Shown: one piece after another, positions 59,401 to 64,000 of the stretch
Layout of the letters: the number at the start of each line of letters is the position of its first letter
How positions within the stretch are numbered: position 1 is the first letter of the stretch
Assembly: GCA_947568835.1 (NCBI GenBank)
Contig: OX387604.1
Location: 4,320,001-4,384,000 of the forward strand
Direction of reading: 5' to 3'
Length of the DNA: 64,000 nucleotides
Origin: Protonemura montana
Lineage: Eukaryota > Arthropoda > Insecta > Plecoptera > Nemouridae
The notes under the pieces: model-generated
Seen by the model: only the letters and a program-made list of their open reading frames with translations
Databases searched by the model: none
What the model was told of the DNA's origin: nothing
Program-made: the position numbers and the translations under genes

Positions 59401-62400
59401 GCCGGCTCGTAAGTGCTGTCCAAATCTTGGATCACCTCGGCCACACCCGAAGGTGTGTCATCCACGTGATAAAACCGCTCCTTACGGTAGCGGACGGCTG
59501 GAAGAAAGGAGTGCACGCACTTTCATGCCAGTTTTCGACGTCCAGGAAGAAAATCACAGTAAACCTAATACCTTTGAGAAGCTGCTGTCAAACATGATTT
59601 TTTAGATTCCAAATTAAGTCTACCTATATTTAAGTGAATTCTTGTGATTCACTGTGATGACAATATCGTCACAATATCTTGGCAATACCTGAACATTTTT
59701 TGGAACATTTACTCTCTGACTCAATCAAGGATTAGCTGCAGGAACTGCAGATAGACAAAAATAGGGTAATAAAAGTAGGTACTTTTTTAACAGAAACTTT
59801 GGTCACTCAAATTTAAGAATAGAAAAGAAGGTAATACAACAATGGGGTGGAATTGACCAATTGCAAAAGATAAAGAGGGAGGAGGAACGTGAGAATAGAA
59901 TAAACAAGACAGAGATGTAACGTCATAATAGTATCAATTTCCATCTTTTGCAATCGGCCATTTCTACCTCGGTTAGTTGCATTTCCTTCTTCTCTCTTCC
60001 CCAACTCTTTCACTGATAATTTAAAAAATGTATCACCTCCAATGGTAACAGCCTTAGCTTTAGGAGTCTGGTAGTTCCACACAAGGAAGTTGTCGTGAGA
60101 GCATGCCACAACGTGTGACCCATTGATGCCGACAAATAGAGGCTCGAAATTAACGTATTTGGCTGAAACAAAACAAAAAAATTGCTACTAACTACTAACA
60201 AATATTTTCCACCCTATCTTCTTGTCTGATTGAAGTCCTTCATTATTATCACCACGTCATTCCCAACCCCTATCAACCAGTGATCTCTATACAGGGTATT
60301 GCAGCAGACAAGATCAGCAACACAATATTAGCATGAGGGCCTTTCTGGTACCAATTCTGGTCAGACACCATCTAGGTTTCATAGTTAGTGTGGGTGCCAA
60401 AAAACTAGATAAAGGAATTTGGGAGAAAGTAAAGGGAGTTGGAGGACAACTTGGAGGGTACCTCCAATAATATGGAGAGGTGCTATCAATGAAAACAATT
60501 TGTATAGTAAATTTTCAACTGGATGACTTTGTGGTTAATGGGGCAATTGGATGTACACCTTCAATTGAAGGGCTGGGAAGCAACTGGTCAAGGATCCTAA
60601 GCTTGGGGTATGAGTATGACCAAACCTCATAAGAAAAATTATCTGGATATAAGCAAAAATGCACCAAACCAGCAAAGCAAGTAACAGCTCCAGCCCAACT
60701 AAAACATCAACTCACTGTCTACGGGCGTGCTTATGGCATTGCAGAGCACCAGCGCAAACTGCCCAGTGCTAGCGTCAGGATCTTCTACTTGAGTTGCCAA
60801 CACGCAATGTTGCCCGTAAGATGCTATGCTGATCAGACTCTTGACATGCCTCAAGTGTGCCTAGAACAAACAAGTCCACAAGCATCAAGTGGCGTGCTGT
60901 CCGTGGCATCAACGGAATCATTGATTCCCCTAGACTTCAAAATAAAATTATATAATAATAAATATATATTATATAATATTTTTCTTCTGTTCACAATTAT
61001 GTAATTACATGTTTAATTAAATAATAAAAAAATTAACTTATTAAATGCAATAAAAAAAAATTGAAATTTAGCTGTTCCTCACTTAGCATTCAAAACCCAG
61101 CTCAAACAGATTTTGTCAATGTAATTGACTACTTGTTCATGTCGTTAAATAATTAATTTATGTGAATTTCTAATTTGTAACAACACAAATCCCTTTTTTC
61201 AATCTAAACTCTGCCCAAAAACATCCCACTTCCAAGCGCACCACGGCAGCCTACAGTAGCTCCGCTTTGCAAGGGAATCACTTCAAAAATCTATCAAGCA
61301 GACTTGAAAAAGTCCATGTTAGCCGTCCTATGTTGCAGTGAGCTGGCCGCACAGCGAGCATTGCGGGCGAGTCCGACGTGCAAATAAATGACGAGAAAGA
61401 GCATTTAAAGTGCGGAGAAGAGGGGTTTATGCCCATAATATGATTTGCCACATCCTCCACATCAATTACATGCATCGTGTGTAACGATATCAGCCAAAAG
61501 CGCATATAAATCGCATTTTATTTTCAAGGGAATCAAATTTAAAAAATGCTCCTCTCGCGTTCGGAATGCCGTTCTACATCGGTTACGAACATTGCAAGAA
61601 TTGCAATTATGGACATGAGATGAGCCTGAGTGCTCGGGAGTGATTTTGTAACTATTGTGATTAGAACTACTCGTCATTAGGTCAACAGTGTTTGTGAAAC
61701 CTATCCAAGATAAATATCACTCAAGTATTTGTGAGGAAGCAGATTTTAGCAGAGTTTAAGTTGGAATTATTGAATAGACCATTTTTTTAAACTTTGCTTT
61801 CTACACTAAGTCTAACTATTTATCCAACGTACCTTTAATTTAAAAAAGAGTACATACACATTTCAACTAGTTGTTTTTGAAGAAAATAAAAAGACATGAT
61901 AACAATTGTTAGCCAACCAATCTGACCTAAAGACCAAGAAAAATGTACATTTTTGTAACAGCATATTTTTAGTGGACTGACAACTGCTCTAATCTCAAGC
62001 TATTGATCTCAAGAAAGGAACATTTATCTGAATTTTATTTTATTTCTAGCCAAAATATAACTTAAGATTGTAAAATAGGAAATAATCTTACCTTCTCTTT
62101 CTTGGTATCCCAGAAGCAAACCGTTGTATCGCATCTCTCGATCCGATGGTAAGATATAACAAGCGTTTGTTCAAAGTATGTCCATTTGTATTCGTGCTTG
62201 ATGTTGGCAAAGTAAATGTATGAGTCCACGGCAAGAGCGATTCGAAGCGATCTTCCTTCCCACTCGCAATGTGCCACATCTCTTCCCGGGATCTTCAAAG
62301 TCCGCACATGCTGGAAAGAAATGTAGTTGATATGACTTAGGTTAAAGCTGCTCGCATTTCAGAAACATTATTTAGTAAACACCAAGGAGATTGTCAGCCT

Positions 62401-63869
62401 TAGTCCCCTGTAACATGGCTAACTGCTTGCCTTCTACACTCGTCTTTAAGATATGGATAAGTTTTTTTTCAGATTTGCTTGATATTAGAAAAACATATTT
62501 TACCATCGGGCACACAAATTACATAACATTTCTCGAAAATTTAGTGCCACCTTAGCTAAAGTTTTAAGGTACTGTGTCGTAAATATCAATTCCTTAAAAA
62601 AAATCCTTAAAATATCAAGCCTTATCAATTTGATACTCTTGAAATGTAATGATGTCAAGACTTTAGGATTTTGGGCTAGCGCTTGCCTTAACTTCACCAA
62701 ATGATACGTCGTTACAAGAGGAATTTTGAGTACCAAATAATACGAAAGATTCTACCTCCTTATCATCTATCATTAAATCAATGCTATTAGTCCAATGCCA
62801 CAAGACTCCTTGTTGCAACAGAGCATTTAAAAACTGCTGGATCTCTCCATACTAATGACTAACCTCTCCGTACGGGGTAAAGAACTGAATTAAGTTGACA
62901 TCCTTGTTCGGTCCAGGTGCCATGATCTTCCCAGTAACAGCAATGATGCTTCCATCGTGGTTCCAGCGACAGCAAACTGAAGCCATCCCAGTGTCCAGCA
63001 GCACTGGCACTAAGGAACAAACTCACCGAGATCACACACATGCCTGCCGTTCCATACATTCCATTAACAATTTCTTTCGTTGGGCAACTCGGGCTTTAGT
63101 CAAGCCAAGTCGAGTCAAGCAAGCTTGCACTGACATTTTCGATAGCTGGCTACCACAAACAAATCCCACGTTTTCTTCAGGAGCAAGATTGTAGGGAAGA
63201 ATATTAGTGCACTACCAATTGAACCGCCAACTCCCGATTGGTAAAAGAATCTCGTAGATAAAGTTTACTGATCTTAAAAGAGATGCAAAACTAGTGGTTC
63301 CAAGTTGGCTTTTGACAGAAGGATTTCCTCCACTGTTCTAGTATAGAACTTTCGCACTGAATGGCCGACACCATTGGATCTATGTCCCAATGGCTGTGGT
63401 CAAAACAGTGTGACTTAAACACTGGCTTGAAATTACTGAAACAATAAAAGAGACATCCCTAGCAATCCGAATAGCAGAGCCTTTCATTCGTATTTGAGCG
63501 ATTGACGGAACGCAATCTCTTTGCTAACTGCATCTGCACATATTTCCTACCCCAAGGAAAAAGTACAAACATTTTTTTTTCAGAGTAATGGGCTGAATTC
63601 TATTTTTAGTTCAAGTTACATTAGAAAATATTAGCTCCTTCTGGTTTCAGTTCTGGTTTGGGTCTGTTTTTTTATTAATATTTATTTTTTTTGTAAATCT
63701 TACTTTCGTCACTCTCGCCCCTCATGATCTGCATACACCCATTTTGATAGCAGATTGCAAGTGTCGGGGGATCTGGTGACAAGAAGCCATAACGCCCGTT
63801 GTACCAATGCATGCCTACTATCTGGTTTGTGCTCCCAATTTCTGACAAACACTGGATGTTCACTTTCAT
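41322..63869 (-). CDS. WDR35: WD repeat-containing protein 35 / IFT121, 16 exons in window, 5' end beyond the edge
   Basis: WDR35 (IFT121) is a subunit of the IFT-A complex, which drives retrograde transport and membrane-protein entry in cilia. Sixteen exons with GT-AG sites join in one uninterrupted frame of 993 residues plus stop. Exons 1-7 hold most of the two N-terminal WD40 propellers; signature segments are [29 protein letters not shown] and [14 protein letters not shown]. Exons 8-14 hold the alpha-solenoid of TPR-like repeats ([51 protein letters not shown]). Exons 15-16 hold a cysteine-rich end (CMVCKHC, CCPLCHS). Mammalian WDR35 has about 1,180 residues; the missing part is the first ~180, upstream of base 64,000. 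The longest intron (46891-52023 interval, ~4.7 kb) contains an opposite-strand ORF. The gene looks intact. Confidence 0.95.
42421..42925. mobile_element. Diverged foldback element downstream of WDR35 exon 15
   Basis: Around a centre near 42,672, sequence on the left (TGTACAGGTCTGAGCAGCGG, GGGAATTGCTTTTTGTCCTT) is mirrored on the right in reverse complement, out to about 42,885 and weakly to 42,925. The inner ~65-bp arms are the best matched. No ORF with transposase similarity was found. It lies in the WDR35 intron between exons 15 and 16. Confidence 0.6.
43912..44036 (-). CDS. WDR35: WDR35 exon 15 in window (cysteine-rich start)
   Basis: Acceptor TTTTTAG, donor GTAAGT. It includes [20 protein letters not shown] followed by [13 protein letters not shown], an additional cysteine cluster before the usual C-terminal zinc-binding region. 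Confidence 0.92.
44094..44309. repeat. Weak inverted repeat in WDR35 intron
   Basis: ATGTTACACTC near 44098 and GAGTGTAACGT near 44286 flank a segment with further short self-complementary stretches. It may be a small decayed MITE. Confidence 0.3.
44386..45411 (+). pseudogene. 5'-truncated CR1/Jockey-type LINE inserted antisense in WDR35 intron
   Basis: The plus strand carries part of ORF2. [20 protein letters not shown] and the catalytic LFADDC block lie at about 44436-44542. A frameshift and stop follow, then [13 protein letters not shown] and [13 protein letters not shown] in another frame, then [20 protein letters not shown] to [16 protein letters not shown] (44886-45335). The 3' end has GCTTGTAAGATG and a TAAATAAATAAAAAAA tail at about 45395-45411. 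The catalytic aspartates are present but the frame is broken, so the copy is dead. It belongs to the same family as the fragment at 31.0-31.6 kb. Confidence 0.85.
45594..45754 (-). CDS. WDR35: WDR35 exon 14 in window
   Basis: Acceptor TCTGTAG, donor GTGAGT. The split codon gives D, then [39 protein letters not shown] and [13 protein letters not shown] relic sits in the intron after it. Confidence 0.95.
46891..47122 (-). CDS. WDR35: WDR35 exon 13 in window
   Basis: Acceptor TTTTTTTTCAG, donor GTAATC. It includes [19 protein letters not shown] and [20 protein letters not shown]. It begins with ATG, but this is an internal codon: exon 12 joins it in phase. Confidence 0.95.
48511..48706 (+). repeat. 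Diverged minisatellite based on GGCACAGAATAC
   Basis: About ten variants of GGCACAGAATAC (for example GGCCACAGAATACC, GGGCACAGAAAACA, GGACATAGAATGC, GGGCACAGAATATG) recur every 15-25 bp, with one non-repeat gap around 48548-48575. It lies in the long WDR35 intron. Confidence 0.8.
48944..49020. repeat. 36-bp-arm hairpin, 5-base loop
   Basis: The left arm 48944-48979 (eight A, then AGCAGTGCAGAGGAAAAGG onward) pairs with 48985-49020 with only two mismatches, leaving the loop AAGTC. Its ends are oligo-A and oligo-T. It could be a very short palindromic transposon or a structured transcript within the WDR35 intron. Confidence 0.9.
49118..49207. repeat. 14-bp inverted repeat
   Basis: GAAATAGTAGTAAC and GTTGCTACTATTTC flank ~60 bp with short TGATGTCTAAGG/AGGATGTCGAAAG direct repeats. 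It is possibly a decayed small element just upstream of the opposite-strand ORF. Confidence 0.45.
49600..50160 (+). CDS. Intronless 186-aa ORF inside a WDR35 intron, opposite strand, unrecognised
   Basis: This is the longest open frame in the window outside known genes. ATG at 49600 is chosen because the frame extends only 18 bases further upstream and has no other ATG there. Features seen: an N-terminal stretch ([20 protein letters not shown]), a middle with alternating helix-like and strand-like segments ([34 protein letters not shown]) whose pattern could suit a winged-helix fold, and a basic C-terminal half ([27 protein letters not shown]). There is no signal peptide and no membrane segment. 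Upstream within 250 bp are CCAAT-type sequences (GATTGGCT, GCCAATGG). An AATAAA lies about 110 bp after the stop. I do not recognise a family; a lineage-specific gene, a retrocopy or a transposon accessory protein are all possible. Confidence 0.55.
   Translation: MSKRITLNAISDGLRFLSASENQRKEGNTGQEVCEWLKTHDFDASEKEVLEELDYLSYNFAISKQVINNITYYKTVDQVDLQSFIDADIMVTIWQKSIVMAEKKLILPENSRQRRYKLKKALGLQKTNGSRKCRYEMWVDSVMRPKRIKLFSTKSRVLPEIQEIYQICQGYHGLYASRYGEIKFRK
50170..51800. other. WDR35 intron, remainder
   Basis: AT-rich intronic sequence. Near 51195-51270 a stretch (CTGCTCAGCAAACAAGCCGG) resembles one near 24750 (CTGCTGAGCAAACAGTCGGC), so a shared low-copy repeat is likely. No exon was recognised. Confidence 0.5.
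51811..52023 (-). CDS. WDR35: WDR35 exon 12 in window (solenoid)
   Basis: 213 bp, 71 codons in phase 0; acceptor TTTGCAG, donor GTATGG. It includes [40 protein letters not shown] and [17 protein letters not shown], among the best conserved parts of the protein. Confidence 0.96.
52706..52901 (-). CDS. WDR35: WDR35 exon 11 in window (solenoid)
   Basis: Acceptor TTTTCCAG, donor GTATTA. The frame starting from a split tryptophan gives [19 protein letters not shown], then [19 protein letters not shown] and [19 protein letters not shown]. It ends in phase 0. Confidence 0.93.
53557..53603 (-). CDS. WDR35: WDR35 micro-exon 10 in window (47 bp)
   Basis: Bounded by TTGTTATAG and GTATGT. It encodes [16 protein letters not shown], matching the family segment NNAIGDYFADRQKW between the repeats. 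It is too short to be found by ORF length; the phase fits exactly with exon 11. Confidence 0.9.
54578..54884 (-). CDS. WDR35: WDR35 exon 9 in window (solenoid)
   Basis: Acceptor CTTATTTAG; donor GTTCGT, a weak but in-phase GT. It includes [34 protein letters not shown] and [20 protein letters not shown]. It ends in phase 0. Confidence 0.95.
55227..55405 (-). CDS. WDR35: WDR35 exon 8 in window (start of alpha-solenoid)
   Basis: Acceptor CTCCGACAG, donor GTATGT. It includes [34 protein letters not shown] and the near-invariant [11 protein letters not shown], whose tryptophan codon is split with exon 9. Confidence 0.95.
55633..55670 (+). repeat. Poly-G tract with GGGGGG satellites
   Basis: Nineteen G are followed by AAAGGGGGG twice. 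The spacing would allow G-quadruplex formation on the plus strand, i.e. the non-template strand relative to the minus-strand gene is its complement. It lies in the WDR35 intron between exons 7 and 8. Confidence 0.9.
55820..57740. other. WDR35 intron between exons 7 and 8
   Basis: A 60-codon plus-strand frame at 55824-56006, also open on the minus strand, is locally GC-balanced but unassigned. A CT-rich run lies near 56560-56605. No exon homologous to WDR35 was seen here, and exons 7 and 8 join in phase without one. Confidence 0.5.
57747..58017 (-). CDS. WDR35: WDR35 exon 7 in window (end of second propeller)
   Basis: Acceptor TTTACAG, donor GTTAGA; ends in phase 0. It includes [37 protein letters not shown] and [16 protein letters not shown]. 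The last propeller blade ends here. Confidence 0.95.
58211..58480. mobile_element. hAT-like transposon terminus in WDR35 intron
   Basis: CAGGAGCGGCTCGTCCATAA, followed by GGGCAGCCAAGGCACGGCCC, resembles the termini of many animal hAT-type elements (CAG-starting end with GGCGGCT..GTCCAT). The matching right-hand end was not found, so this is a truncated or decayed copy. The extent given is approximate. Confidence 0.45.
59224..59497 (-). CDS. WDR35: WDR35 exon 6 in window (second propeller)
   Basis: Acceptor TTTCCAG, donor GTGAGT. It encodes [14 protein letters not shown], then [15 protein letters not shown] and [10 protein letters not shown], all strongly conserved. The segment joining exons 5 and 6 is about ten residues shorter than in vertebrates. 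Confidence 0.95.
60037..60162 (-). CDS. WDR35: WDR35 exon 5 in window
   Basis: Acceptor TTGTTTCAG, donor GTGATA. It includes [20 protein letters not shown] and [13 protein letters not shown]. The phase fits both neighbours (two bases complete a threonine codon; one base carries over). Confidence 0.9.
60716..60860 (-). CDS. WDR35: WDR35 exon 4 in window
   Basis: Acceptor TTCTAG, donor GTGAGT. The frame includes [20 protein letters not shown] and [14 protein letters not shown], following directly on exon 3 in family order. It ends one base into a codon. Confidence 0.92.
61270..61680 (-). pseudogene. Possible retroelement cysteine-rich fragment
   Basis: Minus-strand frames give [14 protein letters not shown], then after ~40 residues and a stop [15 protein letters not shown]. 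The order (CxxC cluster, then CxxCxxxYxG) resembles the region leading into a GIY-YIG endonuclease of Penelope-like elements. Stops interrupt it. It lies in the WDR35 intron between exons 3 and 4. Confidence 0.25.
62092..62310 (-). CDS. WDR35: WDR35 exon 3 in window (WD40 region)
   Basis: 219 bp (73 codons), phase 0 at both ends; acceptor TTTCCAG, donor GTAAGA. It holds [11 protein letters not shown] and the highly conserved [20 protein letters not shown], ending in [10 protein letters not shown]. Confidence 0.95.
62864..63009 (-). CDS. WDR35: WDR35 exon 2 in window (WD40 region)
   Basis: Acceptor TTCCTTAG and donor GTTAGT. The codon split from exon 1 reads ATG, giving [12 protein letters not shown], then [14 protein letters not shown] and [11 protein letters not shown]. 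It matches the family order exactly. Confidence 0.93.
63704..63869 (-). CDS. WDR35: WDR35 exon 1 in window (WD40 region)
   Basis: The acceptor TTGTTACAG ends at 63870 and the donor GTAAG starts at 63703. The exon starts in phase 0 with ATG, but this is an internal methionine: family members have about 180 residues before it. It includes [13 protein letters not shown] and [11 protein letters not shown], a WD40 blade. It ends one base into a codon. Confidence 0.92.
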
Positions 63870-64000
63870 CTGTAACAAGATAGATCAAATTAAAAAATTA
63901 AGCATCCAGTTACGCTTCCCCACAATAGAAGCCAAAAAAGGCATTCAGCAGGGGCAAGGAGTTTGTAGATGTCCTCCCTCAACTATCAAATCACTCATGT

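Overview
This is a eukaryotic, almost certainly metazoan, genomic window: AT-rich, intron-containing and dominated by animal-type transposable elements. The species cannot be named from the sequence. The clear host gene is a ciliary one (WDR35/IFT121), a second host exon looks like PAS-domain kinase (PASK), and the repeats include tRNA-derived and 5S-rRNA-derived SINEs, several non-LTR retrotransposon families, Penelope-like fragments, a hAT-like element and foldback elements. That mix suits a non-model, probably aquatic, invertebrate. No bacterial-style operons, CRISPR arrays or intact tRNA/rRNA genes were seen.

Layout. About 1-18.15 kb is an old satellite-like array. A roughly 110-bp module, recognised by its core GATTGCAATTAATCTGGCAT, occurs at least 32 times, always in the same orientation, inside larger repeat blocks (about 1.69 kb; a local 200-bp triplet; a long duplicated block at 12.6-13.9 and 16.3-17.8 kb). 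Embedded in it are foldback elements, SINE pieces and two Penelope-like fragments. From 18.6 to 32 kb the sequence is a transposon graveyard: a GC-rich inverted repeat, a broken Ty3/gypsy-like gag, Jockey-like and CR1-like LINE fragments, a LINE interrupted by another LINE end, 5S-SINE relics and a hAT-like element that carries a LINE fragment. From 32 to 41.3 kb lie a terminal PASK-like kinase exon, a 41-bp minisatellite, a 5S-derived SINE, a LINE interrupted by a short insertion with 12-bp target duplications, and three degenerate tRNA-like units.

From 41.3 kb to the right edge the minus strand carries WDR35/IFT121, the IFT-A subunit of the retrograde intraflagellar transport complex. Sixteen exons were placed by splice sites, reading-frame continuity and homology. 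They encode 993 residues and keep phase throughout; only the first ~180 residues (N-terminal WD repeats) lie beyond base 64,000. Its introns hold a LINE relic, several foldback elements, a diverged minisatellite, a strong 36-bp-arm hairpin, a poly-G tract, a hAT-like terminus and an intronless 186-codon ORF on the opposite strand that I do not recognise.

The most unusual object is the unidirectional array, because insertions shared or lacking between its copies let its duplication history be ordered. The opposite-strand ORF inside WDR35 and the isolated PASK exon are the next most interesting.
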